Notes: generated by a model from the sequence alone, not told the origin. A DNA stretch of 6,206 bases from Cocleimonas sp. (GCA_023146675.1 JAGLBQ010000073.1:1-6206), one strand, 5' to 3'; shown: positions 1-6,206, numbered from the stretch's first letter. Numbers and translations: made by a program.

Positions 1-193
1 TAAGAGTGTAACTACACTTCATAAGTACACCTTTTGTTCTCTTTTTCAATAATATAGACTAAAAGATGGCTTTTTCAAGTGTATGATGATCCGTTGGCTT
101 AAATGAAGGTTGACAATAATGCTTGTTTTTCATTAAATTACGGACGAAGTATTAATGCTAAAAATAAGTATTTCTAATAATTAATTCACCTGC
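1..193. other. Upstream noncoding stretch without a recognisable gene
   Basis: This AT-rich stretch has stop codons in all frames and only very short ORFs. The longest candidate I read begins at the ATG at 103 and would give 24 residues; it has no ribosome binding site and no recognisable features. The only notable elements are a small perfect dyad at 5-18 (agtgta, two bases, tacact) and a good -35-like hexamer at 110-115, described separately. It most likely serves as the upstream regulatory region of the operon that begins at 323. What lies left of base 1 is unknown. Confidence 0.6.
110..139 (+). promoter_or_regulatory. Candidate sigma-70 promoter for the operon
   Basis: A perfect -35 hexamer, TTGACA, lies at 110-115. 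The -10 region is weaker: TAAATT at 134-139 gives an 18-base spacer and keeps the important A at position 2 and T at position 6, while TTAAAT at 133-138 gives a 17-base spacer. Transcription from here would start around 146-150 and leave a leader of roughly 175 bases containing the whole palindromic element at 194-302. This is a consensus match only; in AT-rich DNA such matches can be accidental, and the true promoter could lie elsewhere in 1-193. Confidence 0.35.
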
Positions 194-302
194 TTGCGAG
201 GCTCCAGCTTCGTAAGCAGTAATGACGGTTCTAGCCGTCTGAAATCTTAAATAACAGACGGCTAGAACCGTCAGTGTGAATTATGAGGCTGGAGCCTCGT
301 AA
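194..302. repeat. Mirror-symmetric palindromic element (REP/MITE-like)
   Basis: Two nested inverted repeats share one centre. The inner arms, 223-241 and 255-273, are 19 bases long and perfectly complementary, with a 13-base AT-rich loop. The outer arms, 194-215 and 281-302, form 22 pairs (19 Watson-Crick and three G-U in RNA), with a perfect 12-base core at 197-208/288-299. Each arm also contains a unit that is nearly self-complementary: 198-211, 224-239, 257-272 and 285-298, separated by 12, 17 and 12 bases. The element can therefore fold as one long hairpin or as four small ones. It encodes no protein and has no poly-T tract, so it is not a typical intrinsic terminator. It resembles BIME/REP pairs or small non-autonomous elements; whether it recurs in the genome cannot be seen here. 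Confidence 0.8.
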
Positions 303-322
303 CTAGGAAAAATTCATAAAAT

Positions 323-1033
323 ATGGCTCAAACAAAAAGCCTAGACACAATCTACACGGTCAACACGCCAGAAGGCATTAATCTCACACTTTCTCCCGCA
401 GGCCCTATGCCACGCATGTTGGCATGGATGATTGATGTATTAATTCGCCTCCTTATCTATACCGTTACTTTTATTGTCTTGGCTGTTTTAGGTTCTAGTG
501 GCATGGGCATTGCCTTGATTATTACCTTTCTAGTGGAGTGGTTTTACCCTGTTTATTTTGAACTCTTTAAAAAGGGTCAAACACCAGGTAAAAAATCCTT
601 GAACCTCTATGTGGTGCAGGATAATGGTAGTCCTGTCACACCTGCGTCTTCCATGATTCGTAATTTATTGCGTTTTGTTGATTTTTTACCCTTATTCTAT
701 GGTTTTGGATTAGCCAGTATGTTGCTCAATAAGCGTTTTCAACGTCTGGGTGATTTGGTAGCAGGAACAGTAGTGTTATATAAAGATGAGCCACTAACAG
801 AGGAGTTAATAGAGGGCGATATGACGGATCAGCGTGCGATTGTTCCGCCTATGAATTTGAAGATTGAAGAGCAACAAACCATTTTACAATTTCGTCAGCG
901 TCAGTTGAGTTTATCAAAAGATAGAGCCGAGGAGTTGGCAGGACTCAGTGGTGTGTTGGTTGCAGATGCTAAAGAGGGTGAGAAAACAGCCTATCTAACT
1001 CGTCTTGGTCATTGGATAGCGGGGAAGCGATGA
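323..1033 (+). CDS. RDD family membrane protein
   Basis: This 236-residue protein has the hallmarks of the RDD family (PF06271). An Arg/Asp-bearing first helix reads RMLAWMIDVL at residues 31-40. A conserved loop, KGQTPGKKSLNLYVV, lies near 84-98. A third charged helix, NLLRFVDFLPL, lies at 114-124, followed by the RLGDLVAGTVVLY signature at 141-153. Predicted membrane segments are about 38-57, 60-80 and 120-136. Residues 155-236 form a charged, probably cytoplasmic tail rich in Gln, Glu and Arg. Some RDD proteins have been linked to ion transport, but the role of those found in SpoIIM/MoxR operons is not established. The start at 323 fits the N-terminus, but its Shine-Dalgarno is poor: AGGA at 305-308, 14 bases away, directly against the palindromic element. 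The stop overlaps the next gene's ATG (ATGA at 1030-1033). Confidence 0.9.
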   Translation: MAQTKSLDTIYTVNTPEGINLTLSPAGPMPRMLAWMIDVLIRLLIYTVTFIVLAVLGSSGMGIALIITFLVEWFYPVYFELFKKGQTPGKKSLNLYVVQDNGSPVTPASSMIRNLLRFVDFLPLFYGFGLASMLLNKRFQRLGDLVAGTVVLYKDEPLTEELIEGDMTDQRAIVPPMNLKIEEQQTILQFRQRQLSLSKDRAEELAGLSGVLVADAKEGEKTAYLTRLGHWIAGKR

Positions 1034-2034
1034 GCGCAATTAAACAATCACAATTTATTGAAAAGCATCAACAGCAATGGGATGATTTTGCAGCATGGCT
1101 AGACTATCAGGAACTCTCTAATAGAAAAAAACGTAGCAAGAAAAACCCTATTGAAGCGCCTAAAAACATTGATCTGCCCAATGTCTATCGTCAGATTTGT
1201 CATCATTACTCATTGGCAAATTCGCGCATGTACAGCCCTGTTTTGGTAAAACGCTTAAATCATCTGGTAACACGGGGACATCAAACGCTCTATGGTGCGC
1301 ATACCCATTTTTGGTATCAGATTAAACAGTTTTTTGCAGCGGGATTTCCTGCCTTAATGCGTAAAGAATGGCGTTTATTTGCGTTGGCAGGTGCGTTGTT
1401 TTACGTGCCTTTTTTCGCCATGATTATTGCCATTCAAGTGCAACCTGATTTGGTCTATAGCGTGATGGAGGGTAGTCAAGTTCGTGATATGGAGGTGATG
1501 TATGATCCTGATTCTATCATGCGTAAAATTGGACGTGAGCGTGAATCAGACACTGATCTATATATGTTTGGCTTTTATATCAAAAATAATACTGGCATAG
1601 GTTTTCGCAATTTTGCAGGCGGGATGCTATTTGGTTTAGGAACCTTATTTTTTATGATTTTCAATGGTCTATTCATAGGCGCTGCCGCAGGGCACTTAAC
1701 CCAGTTAGGATTTATTGATACCTTCTGGGGCTTTGTGCTAGGGCATGGTGCATTTGAGTTAACCGCAATAGTGATCTCGGGAGCAGCAGGGCTAAAACTA
1801 GCCACCGCTCTGATTAAACCAGGGCGAAAATCCCGACTTCGCGCCTTAATTGATAATGGTAAAATAGCGGTGCAGATTATGTATGGTGCAGCAGTCATGT
1901 TTATTATTGCCGCCTTTATCGAGGCATTTTGGTCATCAATGGTGTTGCCTGTGGTGATTAAATACGTCGTTGCCGCAATACTCTGGTCATTAGTTATTGC
2001 CTATTTTTGGTTCTTAGGGAGAGCAAAAAACTGA
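1030..2034 (+). CDS. SpoIIM-like (DUF95) integral membrane protein
   Basis: This 334-residue protein matches the stage II sporulation protein M family (PF01944). Family-typical segments are NFAGGMLFGLGTLFFMIFNG at 194-213 and HGAFELTAIVISGAAGL at 239-255, with the characteristic Glu243, then the IIAAFIEAF stretch at 292-300. Predicted membrane helices are about 115-135, 196-221, 232-256, 281-300 and 307-327, after a soluble, basic N-terminal part of some 110 residues. In sporulating Firmicutes SpoIIM belongs to the peptidoglycan-degrading engulfment complex. Outside them, homologues sit in operons with RDD proteins and MoxR, where the function is unknown; a sporulation role is not implied here. 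I chose ATG 1030 over an in-frame TTG at 1012 because of the ATGA overlap with the RDD gene and the purine-rich ggggaag at 1021-1027. A 49-base gap follows, the only gap in the operon. Confidence 0.88.
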   Translation: MSAIKQSQFIEKHQQQWDDFAAWLDYQELSNRKKRSKKNPIEAPKNIDLPNVYRQICHHYSLANSRMYSPVLVKRLNHLVTRGHQTLYGAHTHFWYQIKQFFAAGFPALMRKEWRLFALAGALFYVPFFAMIIAIQVQPDLVYSVMEGSQVRDMEVMYDPDSIMRKIGRERESDTDLYMFGFYIKNNTGIGFRNFAGGMLFGLGTLFFMIFNGLFIGAAAGHLTQLGFIDTFWGFVLGHGAFELTAIVISGAAGLKLATALIKPGRKSRLRALIDNGKIAVQIMYGAAVMFIIAAFIEAFWSSMVLPVVIKYVVAAILWSLVIAYFWFLGRAKN

Positions 2035-2083
2035 TGGCTATTCTTAGCGTGCCTTGTCTTGTTCTTTATGGTGAGAAATCAAC

Positions 2084-2857
2084 ATGCAACTAGACCAAAT
2101 AACCGCAAATATTCGTCTGAGATCCTCATGGGAAGCGATTGATCTAGGCTTTGCGATGATGCAACAATGGTGGGCTTCTGTGTATCCGCCATTAATCCTG
2201 TTTAATCTCTTTATTTTCATCCCAATATTTATCTTTGTACCAAGAGAATACTACCTCTATGTGATGCTGTTTTTCTGGTGGATTAAGCCGTATAGCCATC
2301 GTTTAATTTTGCATATTTTAAGCCAAAAATTATTTAATAATGATTTAAGCACAGGGCAAACATTGAGGGATATTCCCTCCGTGTTTCGTGGTCGTACTTT
2401 TGGTGCACTTACCTTCCGCCGCTTCTCCTTCTCACGTGGTTTTAATTTACCCATATGGCAATTAGAGCAATTAAAAGACAAAGAGCGTTCCAAACGTCAG
2501 AATTTATTATTAAGCGCAGTGCATAGCGAAGCGATCTGGTTAACCATCGGCTTATTTTTGATTGAAATTATTCTCACCTTTTCATTGCTAGGTTTATTTT
2601 TATTATTTGTTCCAGAAAGTCATTTTGAATCATTTACCAGCAACTTCTTTAATCCAGAATTAGGATCAATTGAGGCGTGGGTAACGCTGGCGATTAGTGC
2701 CATTTATATTGCGGTGACCTTGCTAATTGAGCCCTTTTATATTGCCGCAAACTTTGCACTGTATATTAACCGACGCACTCAATTGGAAGCATGGGATATA
2801 GAGCTTTCCTTCCGCAAAATGGCAGAACGCCTGTCTGCAAAGGAGGACAGGGTATGA
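2084..2857 (+). CDS. Multi-pass membrane protein of the MoxR operon (probable N-terminal half of a DUF4129 protein)
   Basis: This 257-residue protein has no named domain that I can assign with certainty. Hydrophobic segments lie at about 33-53, 57-70, 150-176 and 198-226. The loop between them is basic and contains FRRFSFSRGFNLPIWQLEQL at 111-130. The C-terminus, with EPFYIAANFALYINRRT at 216-232 and WDIELSFRKMA at 237-247, resembles a conserved stretch that I associate with the membrane-spanning N-terminal half of longer DUF4129 proteins in related RDD/SpoIIM/MoxR operons. That suggests this gene and the next together correspond to one such protein (inference from memory, not alignment). The start at 2084 is supported by GGTGA at 2070-2074 with a 9-base spacing. 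The end overlaps the next start (ATGA at 2854-2857). Confidence 0.75.
   Translation: MQLDQITANIRLRSSWEAIDLGFAMMQQWWASVYPPLILFNLFIFIPIFIFVPREYYLYVMLFFWWIKPYSHRLILHILSQKLFNNDLSTGQTLRDIPSVFRGRTFGALTFRRFSFSRGFNLPIWQLEQLKDKERSKRQNLLLSAVHSEAIWLTIGLFLIEIILTFSLLGLFLLFVPESHFESFTSNFFNPELGSIEAWVTLAISAIYIAVTLLIEPFYIAANFALYINRRTQLEAWDIELSFRKMAERLSAKEDRV
2841..2846 (+). promoter_or_regulatory. Strong Shine-Dalgarno that fixes the DUF4129 gene start
   Basis: AGGAGG lies 7 bases before the ATG at 2854, inside the 3' end of the preceding gene. It is the best ribosome binding site in the window and supports initiation at 2854 rather than at an in-frame upstream codon at 2791. That longer version would add 21 residues ahead of a clear signal sequence. 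Confidence 0.85.
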
Positions 2858-3630
2858 TGATTAAAGCAATCACGACCCTTATGCTGGTCTCGTTTATGCT
2901 ATTTAATACAACCACTAGCGATGCAGAAACGAATACATTACGTCCAACGAGTGAGGTAGATTATATTGCAGAGGAGCCTTTATCGGTAAAGCAATCTAAA
3001 CACATTATTGCTGATATTGTTAATAGTGCGGACTTAAAAGCGAATAAAAAAAGTACAACATGGAGGATAAAAGAATTCGATTTTGAAACGTCAAATGAAA
3101 CCCCCGAATGGATAGAGACACTTTCGCTTATATTTGCCAGTATTATTGAATATGCACTGTGGATTTTATTATTTATAGCGATATTGATGTTGTATGTAAC
3201 ACGACATCATTGGCTACATTTATTCTCCGTAGAAAAAGATGAAAAGGAAGCGTATCAAGCGCCTGATGTGTTATTTGGTATGGATGTGCGCGAAGAATCC
3301 TTGCCTGATGACCTTGTTGGTGAAGTAAAATTATTATGGCAACAGCAAAAGGCGCGAGAGTCTTTGAGCCTTTTGTATCGGGGTGCGCTAGTACATCTCA
3401 TTAATCAAGAAAAACTACCCTTAGAAAATAGCCACACGGAAGGCGATATTTTAAAACTGAGTAAAAAAACAGTAGCTGATAATAAGCAGGATTATTTAAG
3501 CCAGTTAACCGCCCAATGGCAATTGATTGCCTATGCACATCGCAACCCAGAAGATGAGGCAATGGAGTGGTTATTCCGCCATTGGCAGCAGGATTTTGCT
3601 GATGTTAGCGCTGCCGAGGTAACGTCATGA
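2854..3630 (+). CDS. DUF4129 domain protein, single-pass membrane-anchored
   Basis: This 258-residue protein begins with a signal-peptide-like N-terminus: Lys4, a hydrophobic core at about 5-18, and a plausible cleavage after SDA at 22-24. Residues 25-90 would be periplasmic. A transmembrane helix spans about 93-115 (ending ALWILLFIAILMLYV), and the remainder would be cytoplasmic. Residues 155-245 match DUF4129 (PF13559): an ARESLSLLYRGALVHLI helix at 167-183, the HTEGDIL segment at 194-200 in place of the usual Thr-x-x-Glu, and a tryptophan-rich C-terminal helix (WLFRHWQQDF at 239-248). DUF4129 proteins are regular neighbours of MoxR and DUF4350 genes, but their biochemistry is unknown. The start is set by the AGGAGG at 2841-2846, and both ends overlap neighbouring genes by four bases. 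Compared with related proteins this looks like the C-terminal half only, the preceding gene supplying the rest. Confidence 0.85.
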   Translation: MMIKAITTLMLVSFMLFNTTTSDAETNTLRPTSEVDYIAEEPLSVKQSKHIIADIVNSADLKANKKSTTWRIKEFDFETSNETPEWIETLSLIFASIIEYALWILLFIAILMLYVTRHHWLHLFSVEKDEKEAYQAPDVLFGMDVREESLPDDLVGEVKLLWQQQKARESLSLLYRGALVHLINQEKLPLENSHTEGDILKLSKKTVADNKQDYLSQLTAQWQLIAYAHRNPEDEAMEWLFRHWQQDFADVSAAEVTS

Positions 3631-4832
3631 ACAAAAAGCTGGCATGGTTGCTGGGCATCATTTTGCTCACGCTGTTTATTTTGGGCATCTATAACACCTA
3701 TCAACGCTTAGAACTCATTGAATCAGTAGAGAAAACAACCCTTAAAGGTGAAGCAAAAAAGAACCCATTGTATGCCGCGCGTATTTTCCTACATCGCATG
3801 GGAATCCCCGCCAGTTCAAAACAAAGCTTGCAAGGTCTAAAAGAATTACCCGACACGAATACGCTGTTAATTATCAGCTCCAAGCGCTCAACTTTGTCAC
3901 GACAAGCCACGAATGATTTATACGCATGGGTGCAGTCAGGCGGACATTTAATCACAAGGACGAATATTGATGATGATCTGAGTGATTTTTCTGATGATCC
4001 TGATGTGACCTATGAGGAATACGGAGGTGAACAACCTTCAAGCGATCCGTTACAGGAATTACTGGGTGTAAAAATAGGTGAACGACTTTCAATTTATGAT
4101 AAAAAAAATGAGTTTAGCCTTCATTTAAAAGGCGCTGTTCATCCCTTGAAAATAGAAGGTGAAAGCTTTTATCCAATTACCAGCATGCAAGGATTTTCTA
4201 AGACTGACGAAATTATTAAAATAAAAAAGAAAGCTTTTATATTACGCCGTCAGATAGATAAGGGCATGATTACCTTAGTGGCAGACATTGAGTTTATGAA
4301 TAACCGTGAGATAAGAAAAGCCGATCATGCTGAGATTTTATGGCAATTAGCACATGGTTTAAGGGCGCCTGACAATGTATGGCTTATCCATAATGATGAA
4401 GTGCCTCCCCTATGGCGATTAATGTGGAAGCACGCGTGGGCTTTAATTATTACCTTGACGCTGATGTTAGTCTTATGGCTCTATCGCGCCTCACACCGCT
4501 TTGGACCGATGATTCCCAAAGCAGCTGAGGATCGACGCAGTTTGCTGGAGCATATTAATGCCAGTGGTAATTTCTACTGGAAACATCAGCAAAAAGCCAA
4601 ACTAATCGCCAGCACCCGTGAAGCTCTTAATCAACGTCTTGCTATTACAAATCCTGGCTGGAAACAGTTATCTGATGCAGAAAAAATAACACAATTAGCA
4701 ACACGCCTAGAGCGACCACAACAAGAAATTCAGCAACTTTTATTTGATCCCAACGTGGGTTTAAATAAAAGCAAGAGTGATGAATTTACACAATTAGTAA
4801 AACAATTAGAGCAGGTAAGAACCTCATTATGA
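3627..4832 (+). CDS. DUF4350 domain membrane protein
   Basis: This 401-residue protein has an N-terminal signal-anchor helix at about 5-22 and a second membrane helix at about 269-286, so the 240-odd residues between should lie in the periplasm. The DUF4350 region (PF14258) covers about 46-110: NPLYAARIFLHRMGIPA at 46-62, then LLIISSKRSTLS at 80-91 and WVQSGGHLI at 101-109, a Rossmann-like pattern. After the second helix the cytoplasmic tail holds RFGPMIPKAAEDRRSLLEHI at 291-310, typical of this family in MoxR operons, followed by a helical C-terminus. An Asp/Glu-rich stretch at 114-140 looks like an exposed loop. Translation starts at an ATGA overlap (3627-3630) with GAGGT at 3616-3620, six bases upstream. 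The function is unknown; by context it is probably a partner or substrate of the MoxR ATPase complex. Confidence 0.87.
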   Translation: MNKKLAWLLGIILLTLFILGIYNTYQRLELIESVEKTTLKGEAKKNPLYAARIFLHRMGIPASSKQSLQGLKELPDTNTLLIISSKRSTLSRQATNDLYAWVQSGGHLITRTNIDDDLSDFSDDPDVTYEEYGGEQPSSDPLQELLGVKIGERLSIYDKKNEFSLHLKGAVHPLKIEGESFYPITSMQGFSKTDEIIKIKKKAFILRRQIDKGMITLVADIEFMNNREIRKADHAEILWQLAHGLRAPDNVWLIHNDEVPPLWRLMWKHAWALIITLTLMLVLWLYRASHRFGPMIPKAAEDRRSLLEHINASGNFYWKHQQKAKLIASTREALNQRLAITNPGWKQLSDAEKITQLATRLERPQQEIQQLLFDPNVGLNKSKSDEFTQLVKQLEQVRTSL

Positions 4833-5797
4833 CCGCAATGACATTGGCACAAGCAAGTGAATTGGCACAAAGCATTAAAATAGAAATCAGCAAAGCCGTA
4901 ATAGGGCAGCAACAAGTAGTGCATGAAACACTCATCGCCTTATTAGCAGGTGGTAATGTGCTTATCGAAGGCGTGCCAGGGCTAGGGAAAACGTTGCTAG
5001 TCCGTGCATTAGCAGGCACCTTCTCGGGGCAATTCTCACGGATTCAATTCACCCCAGACCTGATGCCTGCCGATGTAACAGGGCATACGCTTTATGACAT
5101 GAAAAACAGTGAATTCAATCTGCATAAAGGCCCTGTTTTTACTAATTTATTATTAGCCGATGAAATCAATCGCGCCCCAGCAAAAACACAATCAGCGCTG
5201 CTAGAAGTGATGCAAGAGCGTCAAGTCACCATTGAAGGTGAAGCGCATCCTGTACCACTGCCCTTTATGACGCTGGCAACACAAAACCCACTAGAGCAAG
5301 AGGGAACCTATCCGCTACCTGAAGCACAACTGGATCGCTTTTTACTGAAAATTTATATCAACTACCCTGATGAGCAAGAAGAAAGCCTCATGGTCGCCGC
5401 AGTAACTAATCATCAAACAGGTGATCAGCTGGATATATCACGCGTTAATGCAGTCGCCTCACCAGAGACTATTCTACAAATGCAAGCACTAGCAGCAGAA
5501 GTAGAGGCAGACCAAAGTGTCATCGATTACGCCGTAAGAATCACCCGTGCCACCCGTGATTGGCAAGGTTTAAACATAGGCGCAGGACCGCGCGGCAGCA
5601 TCTCACTCATTCGTGCCGCCCGTGCGCAAGCGATGCTGAATAATCGTGATCATATTACACCAGATGATATTAAAGATGTGGCACTGCCTGTATTGAGACA
5701 TCGGGTCGGGTTAGCTCCTGAGATGGAGTTGGAAGGGTATAGTACAGATCAGATTATAAAAGGGATTTTAGAGAAGATTGAGGCACCGAGACAGTAG
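4829..5797 (+). CDS. MoxR family AAA+ ATPase
   Basis: This soluble 322-residue protein has every core motif of a MoxR ATPase (AAA_3, PF07726, then an AAA lid). Walker A is GVPGLGKT at 48-55 and Walker B is LLLADEIN at 107-114. The sensor 1 region is ATQNP at 150-154, the arginine-bearing LPEAQLDRF lies at 163-171, and the sensor 2 region is GAGPRGSISL at 251-260 with Arg255. The length is normal for the family. MoxR proteins hydrolyse ATP as ring oligomers and act as chaperone-like factors for assembling or activating partner proteins, often ones with VWA or DUF58 domains. Its start overlaps the DUF4350 stop (ATGA at 4829-4832). The nearest Shine-Dalgarno, AGGT at 4813-4816, is weak and 12 bases away, so expression probably relies on translational coupling; Met4 is an alternative start. 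It is the last gene of the run: no DUF58 gene follows. The 67 bases before the convergent hrpA end hold no clear terminator hairpin. Confidence 0.96.
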   Translation: MTAMTLAQASELAQSIKIEISKAVIGQQQVVHETLIALLAGGNVLIEGVPGLGKTLLVRALAGTFSGQFSRIQFTPDLMPADVTGHTLYDMKNSEFNLHKGPVFTNLLLADEINRAPAKTQSALLEVMQERQVTIEGEAHPVPLPFMTLATQNPLEQEGTYPLPEAQLDRFLLKIYINYPDEQEESLMVAAVTNHQTGDQLDISRVNAVASPETILQMQALAAEVEADQSVIDYAVRITRATRDWQGLNIGAGPRGSISLIRAARAQAMLNNRDHITPDDIKDVALPVLRHRVGLAPEMELEGYSTDQIIKGILEKIEAPRQ

Positions 5798-5864
5798 ATT
5801 AGAGACGTTATTAAATCATAACCTTATCATGGCATAGCGCATAGCAAGAAATATCTGTGCTTCC

Positions 5865-6206
5865 TTACCCATCCAAAATCTCCCGCCATTTCTTTTTAAG
5901 CCGCTTTTCAGAGATAGGAAAAGCGGTTCCTAGTTCTTGAGCGAATAAAGAAACGCGGAACTCTTCCAGCATCCAGCGGTATTCTTGCAATGCAGTTTTT
6001 TGTTGTGACGATAATGAGATATTTTTCTCTTTGGCAATAAAGGTTTGATAACTCTGCCAGTGCGGTTGAACCTGCAAGCGTAAGCCTCTGTCTTTATGGC
6101 TATTATCCGTTAATTTTTCAATACGTCGCTGCAAGCCTTTGAGGTAGCGTGGGTATTGGCGTAGTTCGTGTAGTGTCAATGTATCAAGAAAACCTACAAA
6201 GATCAG
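5865..6206 (-). CDS. ATP-dependent RNA helicase HrpA, C-terminal end (partial)
   Basis: Only the last 113 codons of this minus-strand gene are in the window; the frame stays open through the right edge, so the gene is cut by the window and is not necessarily broken. The fragment matches the C-terminal DUF3418 region of HrpA. LHELRQYPRYLKGLQRRIEK is followed by the highly recognisable YRWMLEEFRVSLFAQELGT and FPISEKRLKK, which closely resemble the end of the E. coli protein. HrpA is a DEAH-box RNA helicase of about 1,300 residues that rescues stalled ribosomes and processes some mRNAs; the helicase domains lie outside the window. A TTG at 6177-6179 could look like a start but is internal, since the coding frame continues beyond it. 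The gene converges on the MoxR gene and is probably functionally unrelated to the operon. Confidence 0.93.
   Translation of the reverse strand: MIFVGFLDTLTLHELRQYPRYLKGLQRRIEKLTDNSHKDRGLRLQVQPHWQSYQTFIAKEKNISLSSQQKTALQEYRWMLEEFRVSLFAQELGTAFPISEKRLKKKWREILDG

Noticed and set aside
5..18. Small perfect dyad AGTGTA-AC-TACACT as a possible operator
   Set aside because: Each half-site is only six bases, it lies at the window edge, it has no clear relation to a promoter, and no regulator family is indicated.
61..75. Possible terminator hairpin (AAAAG / CTTTT followed by T)
   Set aside because: The stem is five mostly A-T pairs with no G+C core, which is expected by chance in this AT-rich stretch.
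194..302. CRISPR array or intrinsic terminator
   Set aside because: The repeats are inverted and nested, not direct and regularly spaced, and no run of T follows the stem.
183..316. AATTCA direct repeats at 183-188 and 311-316 as a target-site duplication of the palindromic element
   Set aside because: They lie at unequal distances from the stem ends (5 and 8 bases) and a six-base AT-rich match is easily accidental.
1012..1029. Upstream TTG start adding six residues to the SpoIIM-like protein
   Set aside because: The ATG at 1030 gives the same ATGA overlap as three other junctions and has a purine-rich site just before it.
1575..1898. Minus-strand ORF of 107 codons
   Set aside because: It lies entirely within the SpoIIM-like gene, has no recognisable domain or ribosome binding site, and its composition reflects the antisense of membrane-helix codons.
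2257..2493. Minus-strand ORF of 78 codons
   Set aside because: It is an antisense shadow of the multi-pass membrane protein gene, with no motif and no independent support.
2791..2853. N-terminal extension of the DUF4129 protein
   Set aside because: It would place 21 residues ahead of a signal peptide and ignore the strong AGGAGG seven bases before ATG 2854.
3701..3955. Minus-strand ORF of 84 codons
   Set aside because: It lies antisense inside the DUF4350 gene, whose domain match is clear on the plus strand.
4730..5019. Two overlapping minus-strand ORFs of 64 and 77 codons
   Set aside because: Both lie antisense to the DUF4350 end and the MoxR Walker A region; the plus-strand reading is unambiguous.

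Overview
The window looks like an AT-rich gammaproteobacterial chromosome. The evidence is the tail of an hrpA-type RNA helicase at the right edge, together with an operon layout (RDD protein, SpoIIM-like protein, DUF4129 protein, DUF4350 protein, MoxR ATPase) that I know mainly from Gammaproteobacteria. The genus cannot be fixed from the sequence alone; a sulfur-oxidising or methanotrophic relative (Thiotrichales or Methylococcales type) would fit but is a guess.

Layout: positions 1-322 hold no convincing gene. They contain a candidate sigma-70 promoter near 110-139 and a striking mirror-symmetric palindromic element at 194-302, which ends 20 bases before the first start codon. Six plus-strand genes follow in one tight run from 323 to 5797. 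Four of the five junctions are ATGA stop/start overlaps; the fifth is a 49-base gap at 2035-2083. The window closes with a convergent minus-strand gene, the 3' end of hrpA, cut by the right edge.

How the genes may work together: five of the six products carry predicted membrane segments (RDD protein, SpoIIM-like protein, an unnamed multi-pass protein, a single-pass DUF4129 protein, a two-TM DUF4350 protein). The sixth is a soluble MoxR AAA+ ATPase with all of its ATPase motifs intact. MoxR proteins are known as chaperone-like ATPases that remodel or assemble partner complexes, so the simplest reading is a membrane complex whose assembly is driven by the MoxR protein. The substrate and physiological role are unknown. 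Two points stand out: the DUF58 partner that normally accompanies MoxR in such operons is not present here, and the unnamed membrane protein plus the DUF4129 protein look like two halves of what is one longer protein in related operons.
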